A stretch of 64,000 nucleotides of DNA from JAFGNB01 sp050304135 (GCA_050304135.1 JBNLDC010000005.1:248001-312000), one strand, 5' to 3'. Counted from the stretch's first letter, positions 52,446-61,854 are shown. Made by a program: numbers and translations. Notes: generated by a model not told the origin, from the sequence alone.

Positions 52446-55400
52446 ATGCAGGTACTACGCTCGCTGCTTTCCAACCGTCATTTCATTCTGGTCGTCACCC
52501 TGCTGCTTATCGCATGGGGTGCCATGTCACTGCGCACCATCCCGCGATCAGAGGATCCGCAGATGGAGTTCTCCGGCTCTTCAATTTTCGCGGTGCTCCC
52601 CGGAGCAGGACCGGAGGATATCGAAAAACTGGTGGTCGATCCGATCGAAGAGGAACTCAACAAACTCGGCGACATCAACCACCTCACCTCTTCCGCCGCC
52701 GAAAATGTCGCCCTGCTCAACATAGAATTCTCGGTGAGTACCGATCCCGACGATAAGTACCGTGAAGTGCTCACTGCCGTCGATAACATCCGCAGCCGCC
52801 TGCCGAAAAACATCGCCCGACTTGACGTAACAAAATACAGTTCAAGTGATGTCTCGATCCTGCAGTACGCCTTTATTGCCGACGCACTCCCCTATCACCG
52901 TATCGTTGACCAGGCAGAAGAGCTCAAGAAACGGCTGCAGAGGATAGCCGGGGTGGAAAAAGTAACGATTCACGCCTACCCCGATCGCCAGGTAAACGTC
53001 GAAATCGCACCGGAAAAGCTCGAGGCTGCAGGGATTTCGCTGCGACAGGTCAGCGCCGCGCTGCAGGGGGCTAATATGGCCATTCCCGCCGGATCGGTTC
53101 TCGCCGATGCCCGCCGGTTCAGCATACGGGTTAACAGTGAACTGCGGACGGTTGACGATGTGAGCAACACCATTGTTGGCGCATGGGGATCGCAGAGTAT
53201 CCGGCTCGGCGATATCGCCGCCATCTCCCTTACCGACGGCGACACCCTCTACCGCGCCCGCTTCGATGGAAAACGGGCGGTCTTTCTTACCCTTTCCCAG
53301 AAAAAGGGAACGAACATATTTCCCCTCACGAAAGCCGTTTCTGAAGAAGTCAACCGGCTCCGGGCCTCCCGAAATGAACCGATGACGATTGCAACTGTGT
53401 TTGACCAGTCGAGAAGCGTTGACCGACGGCTCAATGGTTTTTTTGTCAATCTGCTCCAGGGTATTCTTCTGGTGGGATCGGTTACCATCCTCACGCTCGG
53501 CGGCGCCTCGGCATCGATTATCATTTTCGTTATCCTGCTCTCGATACTTACCGCCATCGGTGTACTTGCTACCGCCGGGTTCGGCCTTGACCAGATTTCC
53601 ATTGTCGCGCTGGCTATAGCGCTCGGGATGCTCGTTGACAACGCGATTGTGGTAGTCGAACTGGTCGCCCGCAAAAAAAGCGGGGGGATGAACGGAGACG
53701 ATGCCGCCGTCGCAACGGTAGGCGAGATCGGTGGAGCGATTATAAGCTCGACGCTCACAACGGTGGTCGCCTTTCTTCCGATGGCGTTTCTGCAATCGTA
53801 TGTTGGTGATTTCATTAGAGGATTACCCCTCACGGTAATTTTCACGCTCAGTGCCTCCCTGCTTTTTGCGCTTACCATTACCCCGCTTGCCGCAGGAAGG
53901 CTCACCCCCGACTCGCAGAAACAGAAAAAGATCCGCCTGCGTCGTCTGATCTATTTTATTGCGGAACACCGGTACCGCCCGTTGCTCGAACGACTGCTCA
54001 GACGCCCGAAAACGGTACTCGCCGTTGCGATACTGCTTTTCGGTGTCTCCCTCACGCTGCTTCCCAAAGTCAAAGTGAGTCTGTTTCCCAGTGCCGAGAA
54101 ACCGCAGATCTTCATTTCACTCGAAACCCCGAAAGGGAGTGCGATTTCCCGGGTGGATTCCGCCACCCGCGCCGTTGAACGCATTCTCCGTGAACACCCC
54201 GATGTGCTGCACTATGCCACCAACCTCGGTAAAGGAAACCCGCGTATTTACTACAACGTGTTCTCACTCTGGGAGTCACCCAACATCGGCCAGATTCTGG
54301 CCACCCTCTCGACCGGCCGGGAAGCGCAGGTCGGGCGTATCGTCGGGGAGCTGCGCGCCGCCTGCGCCACCATTCCCGCCGTCAAGATTCACATACAGGA
54401 ACTCCAGCAGGGCATGCCGGTTGCAGCACCGGTTGCCTTCAGGGTGATCGGCGATGATCTTGACAGTATCCGGGCCTTTTCCGAAACAGTGGAATCGATA
54501 CTAGCCAAGACAGAGGGAACAGTAAATATAAGAAACCCGATCAGGGAGAGCAGAACCGATGTTCGGATAACCGTCAACCGGGACAAGGCCGCGCTCGCGG
54601 GCGTAGCCCCTGCACAGGTTGCCGCTGCCATCCGTACCGCAGTGCTTGGCTCGGAAGTGACGCTGCTGCGCAGCGACAACGGTGATGAATTCCCGGTGAT
54701 CATCCATACCGGAAGGGCGGCACTACCCCGCATGGAAGAAATTGAGCGGGTCAGCATTCCGTCGCTCTCCGGCGATATGGTCCCGCTCCGGCAGATCGCC
54801 ACCATCGGGCTTGAACAGGGACCGTCAGTCATCAACCACTACCTGCTTGAACGGGTAAGCACTGTGCTTGCCGATGTGCGCAGCGGCTACAATACCGCGG
54901 AGATTACACGTACCGTAACGAAAGCGCTTGCCGGTGTTCCCGTACCCGCATCGGTAAAGTGGAAGGTCGCCGGCGAGGAGGAGAGCCGCGATGAATCGTT
55001 CTCCGGGATCACCAAAGCGCTCGCCGTGGCACTGATCGGTATATTCGCCCTGCTGGTGTTGCAGTTCGGCAATTTCAGCCAGCCGTTCATCGTGTTCACC
55101 GCCATTCCCTTTGCGATTTCCGGATCGATCGTCGCACTGCTGATTACCGGATACAGTTTTTCTTTTACGGCGTTCATCGGATTCACGAGCCTGATGGGAA
55201 TCGTGGTCAACAACTCAATAATCCTGATTGACTGCGCCAATCAGCTCCGCCGGGGGGGAATGGGACTTTTTGACACGGCAATCGCCGCCTGTACACAGCG
55301 GTTCACCCCGATCGTGCTGACTACGGTCACCACGCTCCTCGGGCTCTTTCCCCTGATCCTCACCGGCAGTTCACTCTGGGCGCCGCTTGCGTGGGTGATC

Positions 55401-55481
55401 ACCGGGGGGCTGGCGGTTTCTACGCTGCTGACGCTGTTTGTGGTACCGGCGCTGTATTTGTTGTATACGCGGAAATCGTGA
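52446..55481 (+). CDS. RND efflux pump, AcrB/HAE-type
   Basis: A 1011-aa inner-membrane proton-driven exporter. The ATG at 52446 begins a typical pump N-terminus with the first helix (FILVVTLLLIAWGAMSL) and the RTIPRSEDPQM that follows it. A longer frame starting inside the previous gene was rejected. TM4 carries the proton-relay Asp in ALGMLVDNAIVVVELV (about 398). The two porter domains and the C-terminal membrane half (FTAFIGFTSLMGIVVNNSII) are complete. The length fits the AcrB-type class rather than CusA. Substrates are unknown. It is the last gene of the operon and is followed by a palindromic repeat that may act as terminator. Confidence 0.94.
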   Translation: MQVLRSLLSNRHFILVVTLLLIAWGAMSLRTIPRSEDPQMEFSGSSIFAVLPGAGPEDIEKLVVDPIEEELNKLGDINHLTSSAAENVALLNIEFSVSTDPDDKYREVLTAVDNIRSRLPKNIARLDVTKYSSSDVSILQYAFIADALPYHRIVDQAEELKKRLQRIAGVEKVTIHAYPDRQVNVEIAPEKLEAAGISLRQVSAALQGANMAIPAGSVLADARRFSIRVNSELRTVDDVSNTIVGAWGSQSIRLGDIAAISLTDGDTLYRARFDGKRAVFLTLSQKKGTNIFPLTKAVSEEVNRLRASRNEPMTIATVFDQSRSVDRRLNGFFVNLLQGILLVGSVTILTLGGASASIIIFVILLSILTAIGVLATAGFGLDQISIVALAIALGMLVDNAIVVVELVARKKSGGMNGDDAAVATVGEIGGAIISSTLTTVVAFLPMAFLQSYVGDFIRGLPLTVIFTLSASLLFALTITPLAAGRLTPDSQKQKKIRLRRLIYFIAEHRYRPLLERLLRRPKTVLAVAILLFGVSLTLLPKVKVSLFPSAEKPQIFISLETPKGSAISRVDSATRAVERILREHPDVLHYATNLGKGNPRIYYNVFSLWESPNIGQILATLSTGREAQVGRIVGELRAACATIPAVKIHIQELQQGMPVAAPVAFRVIGDDLDSIRAFSETVESILAKTEGTVNIRNPIRESRTDVRITVNRDKAALAGVAPAQVAAAIRTAVLGSEVTLLRSDNGDEFPVIIHTGRAALPRMEEIERVSIPSLSGDMVPLRQIATIGLEQGPSVINHYLLERVSTVLADVRSGYNTAEITRTVTKALAGVPVPASVKWKVAGEEESRDESFSGITKALAVALIGIFALLVLQFGNFSQPFIVFTAIPFAISGSIVALLITGYSFSFTAFIGFTSLMGIVVNNSIILIDCANQLRRGGMGLFDTAIAACTQRFTPIVLTTVTTLLGLFPLILTGSSLWAPLAWVITGGLAVSTLLTLFVVPALYLLYTRKS

Positions 55482-55780
55482 ACACTGATTGACAGAATGA
55501 TATAATGGGTGGATGTGTAAGGGCGGGTTTCAAACCCGCCCCTACATGATATAAAATCAAAATAGATCACCATGATTCCATCGGTACCATAAAGGATCCG
55601 TACACCCAATAGCACAAAGCAGAGAAAAACTGCCCGCAAGGATGTTTCCTGCCAAACTCTGGCTGTCATTATTCTTTTTCTATTCACCGGCAGATATGTT
55701 GAGGGTATTGCATAATTGTCAAGGGTGATCATCCATGCTGTTTTACCGGGGAAGTAAAAACAGCCGATATGTTTCCGCAG
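55482..55780. other. Convergent gap after the efflux operon
   Basis: About 300 bases containing the palindromic repeat at 55516-55546. The rest holds no supported gene. A reverse-strand open frame here runs into the pump gene and looks like a shadow. Confidence 0.45.
55516..55546. repeat. Palindromic intergenic repeat, intact copy A
   Basis: A 31-nt hairpin sequence (TGTAAGGGCGGGTTT, C, AAACCCGCCCCTACA) with one G-T-type mismatch between arms. It is identical to the copy at 57686-57716. It lies 34 nt after the stop of the RND pump gene, a place consistent with a transcription terminator or mRNA 3'-end structure. Confidence 0.8.
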
Positions 55781-56341
55781 TTAACGGCCAGCTTCAGACC
55801 GTTTGGAAATTGCAAAATTGTACTGCTGTTCAGCAGTACGGATGAACTTGTGTCGGGCAATCTGCAGAGAAATTCCCACACTGGTAATAGCAGCGCCGGA
55901 AATCAGGGGTGTAAAATTAAACGAAGCAGGGCGTTGGTCGCCAGCATCCTTACCCGCTCCGTTGATGAACTGCCCAAACGAACCCAAAGCGGCAATTCCG
56001 ATTCCACCAACCATTCCGGTGATTGCACCGATCCTTGCCCACAGATAGGCATCCATCCAGACACGGCCTTCCGGTACCGGTTTCATTGTTTTGAGAAGAT
56101 TCATTCCGAAATAGTCAACCGGGATGATGTAATCGAGGTTACCTTCGAACCCGTACCCGTAGTCAATGTTAACAACTGTTCCCATCCCCCCGGGAGACAT
56201 ATCAACATCAACATTTACCCTGCGTATAAGAAATATTTTTTCCGGTACGGTATCAGCCGGACCTTCGGCATGCGCCCATATCGCCAAAAAAAGTATGCAG
56301 TAACGTACGCGATACATCCAGTTGCAAGTACCTGTATCCAT
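55781..56341 (-). CDS. Small membrane-associated protein of unknown function
   Basis: A 186-aa protein. The ATG at 56341 is chosen because GGGGGG lies 3-4 nt upstream and a signal peptide follows (MYRVRYCILFLAIWAHA). A longer open frame upstream has no start signal. The mature part has a strand-rich section (IFLIRRVNVDVDMSPGGMGT) and two hydrophobic segments near the C-terminus (GAITGMVGGIGIAALGSFG; LISGAAITSVGISLQIARHK). The divergent neighbour (56537) has the same layout of signal peptide, two glycine-rich hydrophobic segments and a basic end. They may be distant relatives. No named family. Confidence 0.5.
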   Translation of the reverse strand: MDTGTCNWMYRVRYCILFLAIWAHAEGPADTVPEKIFLIRRVNVDVDMSPGGMGTVVNIDYGYGFEGNLDYIIPVDYFGMNLLKTMKPVPEGRVWMDAYLWARIGAITGMVGGIGIAALGSFGQFINGAGKDAGDQRPASFNFTPLISGAAITSVGISLQIARHKFIRTAEQQYNFAISKRSEAGR

Positions 56342-56536
56342 TAGCCCCCCATAGAAATCGATCTCCAGTACTCTTTCCCAAAAAATAGGTAGCCACAGCA
56401 CTGGATACAAGAACCATGTCGGGCTTCTCATTCTGATTTCACCAGTAAGATTTATACAAAATCGGTCCGAATATATTTTCTGAAAAATGTACACCATGCA
56501 CTCAGGTCGAAGATTCATTAAGATGGAACTGCACCA

Positions 56537-57037
56537 ATGAGATTTTTTTACCGCGGTATTCTTTATATTGCTCTGTCGTTCCTTGTGACATCATCCACGT
56601 TGCACGCGCAAGTACTCCTCCCCGATGATTACGCGAATGAGAGGGGACTCGAATACTCCGATGATCAGCTGCAGAACAAATACCGGGCCTACGGAACTCT
56701 CCGGAATATCGGACTTATAACGGTAGTGGTTTCTGCAGCCGTTATCGGGTCGGGAATATACCTTAATGTCAACCGTCCGGAATTCCTCACCACCGATGAA
56801 AAAAAACAGGCCCGGCGAATTAACCCGGATACGACATTCCGTTCCTACAACGCCATTACGGAACTGTATTCATTTCTCAGTTTTGCAATCGGTATTCCAC
56901 TGAGCGGAGCAGGCACGACAGTCACCATCTTCGGCTGGATGAAGCGATATGAATACCTCAAAAAGCTCCGGATTCGAGGCCTGAAAGCAGGGGGATCAAT
57001 GAGTGGAGCCTCGTTTTCACTAATTGTTGACTATTGA
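56537..57037 (+). CDS. Small membrane-associated protein of unknown function
   Basis: A 166-aa protein with a signal peptide (GILYIALSFLVTSSTLHAQ) and two hydrophobic segments (IGLITVVVSAAVIGSGIYL, about 63-81; FLSFAIGIPLSGAGTTVTIF, about 113-132), followed by a basic end and GASFSLIVDY. It is divergent from the similar 55781-56341 gene across a 195-bp shared promoter region. A strong hairpin follows 47 nt after the stop. No function can be assigned. Confidence 0.6.
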   Translation: MRFFYRGILYIALSFLVTSSTLHAQVLLPDDYANERGLEYSDDQLQNKYRAYGTLRNIGLITVVVSAAVIGSGIYLNVNRPEFLTTDEKKQARRINPDTTFRSYNAITELYSFLSFAIGIPLSGAGTTVTIFGWMKRYEYLKKLRIRGLKAGGSMSGASFSLIVDY

Positions 57038-57084
57038 ATTGACATCTTTAACTGGTCCAACTGCCTGGGTTGTCAGTAAACTAA

Positions 57085-57126
57085 AACAGCCTCAGTCGGT
57101 ATACCAACCGGCTGAGGTTGTTTATC
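57085..57126 (+). terminator. Intrinsic terminator hairpin
   Basis: Stem AACAGCCTCAGTCGGT (57085-57100) pairs with ACCGGCTGAGGTTGTT (57107-57122), 14 Watson-Crick pairs of 16 with two G-T wobbles, around a 6-nt loop, then TTTAT. It follows the 166-aa membrane protein gene. Confidence 0.8.
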
Positions 57127-57236
57127 AAAACCACTATTAGTAATTCATCTTGGCGTCATCGCAAAGGGTTGTTTTTTATAGGATTATATAAGATATTTTA
57201 TATAGGTATTTATAAAAAAAGAATATAGTTATTCCT

Positions 57237-57671
57237 ATGAACAAATTACTCAAACTCACGCTTGCATACACCGCCCTCATTGCAATCCTCATACCCTGCG
57301 CCGGATGCGACTTCCGACTTGGTCTGAGCCCCGAGGAGCCTCCTGAACCCCATAAAGAATGGGATGAGCGGCTGAAAGATTGGTGGGACCATCAGACCGA
57401 TTCAACCCTGATACGATGGTTTTTCAGAGCGGATGATGCATGTTCAAACAACCAATATCAAATTGGCCTTTTAGATTCTCTAAAACCCTTAAATATAACC
57501 ATACGCTGGTATACAAGCGATAATTCCATCCTCCACACCGACGCGGAATATTCTTACAATAAGTCCACCACAATCCACCACGTTCTGCGTGACTGGAACT
57601 ACACACTCCCCAACGACACGACCCTCATTGTCGACGGCGTTGAGTATACCAAAAGCACCCCGACACCATAA
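57237..57671 (+). CDS. Hypothetical lipoprotein
   Basis: A 144-aa predicted lipoprotein. The signal peptide ends in LIPCAGC, with Cys24 as the likely lipidated residue. The mature part is acidic and Trp-rich (HKEWDERLKDWWDHQTDSTL), followed by strands (NITIRWYTSDNSILH; TLIVDGVEYTK). No family is recognised. It lies in a locally AT-rich stretch. No Shine-Dalgarno is seen; TATAGT ends 7 nt before the ATG, so it may be leaderless. Its 3' end converges with the large outer-membrane protein gene, with a palindromic repeat between them. Confidence 0.55.
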   Translation: MNKLLKLTLAYTALIAILIPCAGCDFRLGLSPEEPPEPHKEWDERLKDWWDHQTDSTLIRWFFRADDACSNNQYQIGLLDSLKPLNITIRWYTSDNSILHTDAEYSYNKSTTIHHVLRDWNYTLPNDTTLIVDGVEYTKSTPTP

Positions 57672-57685
57672 TATCCGGGCAGGTG

Positions 57686-57716
57686 TGTAAGGGCGGGTTT
57701 CAAACCCGCCCCTACA
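57686..57716. repeat. Palindromic intergenic repeat, intact copy B
   Basis: Identical over 31 nt to the copy at 55516-55546. It sits between two convergent genes and its right end includes the stop codon of the reverse-strand outer-membrane protein gene (57712-57714). This suits a two-way terminator. Confidence 0.8.
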
Positions 57717-60700
57717 GCAGCGCCTGCATCTCCATTGACACCACATGGCGCGGCGGTTCCACCGCCTCGCCGTTTCTGCTCTGGAAAATCTCTCCGCGGT
57801 AGGAGGCGCTCAGGGTGAAATACTTACCTACCCGGACATTCGCCATAAGCGTAATCAGGTGAGACATCCCCGATGAGAACCCTCCCGCGATACGGTAATC
57901 GTGTTCACGGGGGAGATTGACCAGCGAAAATGTATAGCTGCTCTCGATCCGGCCCCGCTCCCCCAGCAGTACCGATCCTCCCGGGGTTGTTTGCATAAAG
58001 AGCGCTTTGTCCCCCGCTACCCCCGAGGTCCGCAGCGACGTTTCCGCCTGCCGCGCCCACCCGCCGCTCTCCCTGAGTGAAAGCTCGAAGTGCGATCCGA
58101 GCGGTTTCACCTGCGTAAAGGCGGCACTGAGTTCATGGAGGTAATAGTCGCCCTCGAGCGCAAAGGCTGACGTGTCGTCGTGCGAGAGCGAGAGCAGCCG
58201 GAATTCATTAATGAGTTTTACCGAAGGACGGTAGCGCTCCACCATAACGGTTCCCGTGAAACCCGCCTCGCGGTAGGAACGGATTCTGCGGTAATCGGGG
58301 GTAAGGGTGATCCGTCCGCGCAAATCACGGTTAAACGCGGGTCGCCACCCGATCTCCTGCCGATAGGAGAGAGAGCTGTAACGGATACGCCCGTCAGAGG
58401 GATCGGGCCCGGAACCGGTGCGCAGGGAGAGATATCCCGGAAACCAGGAAGAGGGACGTTCGATAGTGGCGTCGAGATGTTCCTCAAGGTAGAGTGCCCC
58501 CTCCCAGGATAGATCACCCAGAATTCCTTTAGCTCCATGCTCCGCCGGTCTGAATTCCCATTCGACCGTCGCACGTGTTTTCCGCATACGCAGATCGCTT
58601 GTTGAGTCGTAAACGTCGCGCTGCTGAATGATAAAATCACCCCCGCCGTGCAGATCCTCCACGTATTCGTTCATGGTTGAATCCCACCGGTGGGTACCGT
58701 GTCCCACCCCCATATAGGTGGGAATCTGCAGAAACCGCGACGCCTTTTCGGAGGTGGTCCGATAGTGCTGCCCGGAGGTAAAAAAGCGGTTCTCTGAACT
58801 GGTGGTACTGTTGACTTCTATAAGCAGGGTAGTTGCCTTCGAAGTTCCCTGCGCCGCATCGGCAGTACGCTGCTGCCAGGCGCTCGTCCCGTCGAGGTGC
58901 CACCAGCGAAGGGGAGAGCAGTCTATCGTCTGTCTCCAGACCAGATTCTTCGCTGTATCCGCGGCGGAAAACAGGGTTCCGCTCCCCTGTCGGAACCGGG
59001 TGTACCCGAACTCCTCGGAAAGCTGCAGCGGAAGGAATTCATACCGCACCGTCCCTTCCATCAGGCCGCCGCCGGCACCGGTGGACGGTTTTCTCCATTC
59101 GTCCCGGTAGGAGAGTTCTGCAGTATGCTTTGCGAACGGTAACCGCACCGCCGCGTACTGCCGGTGTCCCGTGCCACTGCCTGTTTCCTCAAAATGTCTG
59201 AACGCGGTACCGGTATATTCAAGGTGCAGCCACGAGAGCGGATGATACCGTGTCGTGTTTCCGACCTTGTCGGTAACCAGTATTCCGGCGCTGCGCTGCT
59301 GTCCGTACTGCAGCTCCGTACTCACCTTTGCAAACGGGGTTACTCCCGCACGGGACTCCCAGAGCAGCCGCTCCGCGGCGTTGTCGACCCCGATGCGGTC
59401 ATCGTTCCACTGCGATTTCCGATCGTAGGCAGTGAGAGCCTCGCGATCGAAACGGCTTGACCAGAATCTGCCCGTCCCCCCGAACCACACGGAGCGATGA
59501 TCGAACTGTTTTTTCCCGGCAAGAAGATCCACACGGGCAGCGGAAGAGAGATTGTCCCCATCGTCACGGCTCGAAAAAAGGTTGCGGTCACGTTCCTGGC
59601 CCGCAGCATTGAGCGTCATCTGCAGCAGCGGTAGTGCGAGAGCTACTTTCGCTTCACCGGAAGAGTAACGCTGCGGTGTACTGAGCTTCGTCAGCGGTGT
59701 ATAGCGCCCGCCGCAGGGCCCCGCATACCGATAAATATAATCGGGATAGTTCTTTGAGACATCCCGGACATAGTCGCCGCAACTGTCCTCCACCTCGGTG
59801 AAATGGACAACATAATACCTGACAGTCTGATCGGGCCGCTTTGGATCGGGAACGGTCTGAACGAAAATTACCGTTCCAAGGGTGTCCTTTTTTATATATA
59901 ACGGAGTGGTAGCATAGAGCGGACCCACGATGTCGTTCGGTTTGACCTCAGTGGTGTCAGTAGCAAGCGGCGGGCGGTCACCACTCTCCCTGAGCACCTT
60001 TTTTTGGGCATCGGTCAGTGCAAGTTCGATCGGATTGTTTTTATTGTCGATCTCCGACCAGACCACCCCTTCGACCGTCAGCACCGAATCGCCGACTGCC
60101 GTGCCGGCGGTGAGCCCGGTGAGGGTACGCTGATAATCGAACATTTTATACTCGTACTCCGCCCGTATCACATCCTCTTTGCGGATGAGCCGCTTTGCGG
60201 TAAATGTCATGGTACCCAGATCATAATCCACCACATAGGCATGTTCCGGCCCTTCCCCGCACACCTCACCGTTAACCGTCACCCGTACGGTTCCGCCGAT
60301 CGGTGTAATGAATCCCGGCTCCCCGTTTCCTGAAAAACTGTACGGTCCCTGCCCGCCGTCCCCACGCCACGACTGCACCGTGAAGGTACCGCCGGCAAGC
60401 GCCCCGAACACCTTCACCTTCGTATCACCCGGCGTTACCGATGCGGCAATCCCTTTGATTTTCTTCCGTCCCTCGAGAATCCCTGCAAACGGCCATTCAA
60501 CGTATTGATCACCGGCAACCACCCCGAACCGCGGATCGGTGAGTGCGATGTAAATCATGTCAAAATCACTGATCTCCCGGGTACTTCCCTCAAGCGAACT
60601 CCCCTGGTCATTGAGATGAGCCGTAATCTCGGTGCCCGGCCTGATCTCCCCACCGATACGCACATCGAGCCCCTGTGAGAGATCCACCTGCCCGAAACTT

Positions 60701-61146
60701 CCGACCGACACCCCTACCGACTTGTACCCCGAAACCGTCACATTATCCTGTCGCAGCGAAAACGACGGTCGGTAGAGAGAGTCGGGAACCGATCCGGCGC
60801 CGCCGGTGTCCCGTCCGGCATACCGTTTTCTGTAGAGGGAGAACACTTTAGGCAACCCGTAATAATCCGTCTCGAAACGGACATGGAATGCGGTGCCACT
60901 GTCGATCATTTCAGAAAAAAGCAGAGCATTAAGGGAACTTATATACCGAAAAAGCGGAACCGTACCTGAATCATCCCGCGAAACCTGTACGGTGGCCGTA
61001 TCAACAAAAAAACGACCAAGCCGGTATGGCCCGGGAGAACCATCGGCAATAATAATCGTATCGACACGCTCCGCGAAGGATGCGCAGAACAGCGCCGTCA
61101 GGAGCAGCAGCCCTATCTTGTTTATATTCAATTTCTTGTTGATCAT
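57712..61146 (-). CDS. Large outer-membrane protein of unknown function
   Basis: A 1144-aa exported protein. The signal peptide is residues 1-25 (IGLLLLTALFCASFA). The N-terminal third is made of repeated strand motifs: SVGVSVGSFGQVDLSQGLDV, RPGTEITAHLNDQG, DPRFGVVAGDQYVEWPFAG and AYVVDYDLGTMTFTAKRLI. These resemble a family of large outer-membrane proteins in FCB-group and related bacteria with partial likeness to SprA-type proteins. The C-terminal 600 residues alternate aromatic-rich strands as in a barrel, ending with FTLSASYRGEIF and a final strand. No enzymatic domain is seen. The start lacks a strong Shine-Dalgarno. Role, perhaps in secretion or surface structure, is unproven. Confidence 0.65.
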   Translation of the reverse strand: MINKKLNINKIGLLLLTALFCASFAERVDTIIIADGSPGPYRLGRFFVDTATVQVSRDDSGTVPLFRYISSLNALLFSEMIDSGTAFHVRFETDYYGLPKVFSLYRKRYAGRDTGGAGSVPDSLYRPSFSLRQDNVTVSGYKSVGVSVGSFGQVDLSQGLDVRIGGEIRPGTEITAHLNDQGSSLEGSTREISDFDMIYIALTDPRFGVVAGDQYVEWPFAGILEGRKKIKGIAASVTPGDTKVKVFGALAGGTFTVQSWRGDGGQGPYSFSGNGEPGFITPIGGTVRVTVNGEVCGEGPEHAYVVDYDLGTMTFTAKRLIRKEDVIRAEYEYKMFDYQRTLTGLTAGTAVGDSVLTVEGVVWSEIDNKNNPIELALTDAQKKVLRESGDRPPLATDTTEVKPNDIVGPLYATTPLYIKKDTLGTVIFVQTVPDPKRPDQTVRYYVVHFTEVEDSCGDYVRDVSKNYPDYIYRYAGPCGGRYTPLTKLSTPQRYSSGEAKVALALPLLQMTLNAAGQERDRNLFSSRDDGDNLSSAARVDLLAGKKQFDHRSVWFGGTGRFWSSRFDREALTAYDRKSQWNDDRIGVDNAAERLLWESRAGVTPFAKVSTELQYGQQRSAGILVTDKVGNTTRYHPLSWLHLEYTGTAFRHFEETGSGTGHRQYAAVRLPFAKHTAELSYRDEWRKPSTGAGGGLMEGTVRYEFLPLQLSEEFGYTRFRQGSGTLFSAADTAKNLVWRQTIDCSPLRWWHLDGTSAWQQRTADAAQGTSKATTLLIEVNSTTSSENRFFTSGQHYRTTSEKASRFLQIPTYMGVGHGTHRWDSTMNEYVEDLHGGGDFIIQQRDVYDSTSDLRMRKTRATVEWEFRPAEHGAKGILGDLSWEGALYLEEHLDATIERPSSWFPGYLSLRTGSGPDPSDGRIRYSSLSYRQEIGWRPAFNRDLRGRITLTPDYRRIRSYREAGFTGTVMVERYRPSVKLINEFRLLSLSHDDTSAFALEGDYYLHELSAAFTQVKPLGSHFELSLRESGGWARQAETSLRTSGVAGDKALFMQTTPGGSVLLGERGRIESSYTFSLVNLPREHDYRIAGGFSSGMSHLITLMANVRVGKYFTLSASYRGEIFQSRNGEAVEPPRHVVSMEMQALL

Positions 61147-61248
61147 AGCGACCGGAGCCTACTACAGTATACGTTTTGTGAGCCCCGGAAGGTACTACTG
61201 CGGTGTTTTATCATCATCCGCCTGGAGGGCAAATAATATTTTACGGAT

Positions 61249-61854
61249 ATGAAAACATTTAGTTATTTAATCGCTATAGTAATATTGTCTCTTCAGATGC
61301 CGCTTTTTTCTCAGGACGACAGCAAACCGTGGGAGCGTCTCGGACTGTCGCTGACCGAATGGAAACTCATCACCGACAGTGACATGCCAATGAGCAAAGT
61401 GGAATCACTGCTCAAAGCCGGGATCGGTATCAGCGAATATTTTGAAAAACCGTGGGAACCACTCGGTATGTCGGAGGCGAAATGGATTGCCAAACGGCGC
61501 AGCGGACTCACCAATTACGATATCGAGCAGGAAGTGCGGATGGAAAACAACGATACCATCATGCAGCCGCCTCCCACTCCGAACACTACCTTTGTAGATT
61601 TCAAGCGACCGGGAGAGACCAGGGAACTGGCCTCCGCACTTTTCCTTCCCGGATTGCAGCAGTACCGGTACAAAGAAAAAAAACGGGGGAGAGTCATGGT
61701 GTCACTCGCCGCGGTTTCGGTGGTGGGTACGGTTGCCTGGAGTATCAAGGTTAAGCAGTTCATGCCGGTACCCCTGCTGGTGATACTTCTTCCCGATATG
61801 GGGTGGAGCTACGTTGACCATAAAATCCGTCTTAAAAAGAAACACCGGCAGTAA
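61249..61854 (+). CDS. Exported protein with a short internal repeat, unknown function
   Basis: A 201-aa protein with a signal peptide (YLIAIVILSLQMPLFSQ). Residues 26-95 hold two copies of a motif: KPWERLGLSLTEWKLITDSD and KPWEPLGMSEAKWIAKRRSG, each followed by a helix. A Pro-rich linker follows, then a C-terminal segment with two hydrophobic stretches (VMVSLAAVSVVGTVAWSI; FMPVPLLVILLPDMGWSYV) and a Lys/Arg-rich end. No named family. It is divergent from the large outer-membrane protein gene. TATTTT ends 6 nt before the ATG and no Shine-Dalgarno is near. Confidence 0.55.
   Translation: MKTFSYLIAIVILSLQMPLFSQDDSKPWERLGLSLTEWKLITDSDMPMSKVESLLKAGIGISEYFEKPWEPLGMSEAKWIAKRRSGLTNYDIEQEVRMENNDTIMQPPPTPNTTFVDFKRPGETRELASALFLPGLQQYRYKEKKRGRVMVSLAAVSVVGTVAWSIKVKQFMPVPLLVILLPDMGWSYVDHKIRLKKKHRQ

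Noticed and set aside
55241..55732. Reverse-strand open frame overlapping the end of the RND pump gene
   Set aside because: It runs through the palindromic repeat and the pump gene in antisense; no Shine-Dalgarno or recognisable domain.
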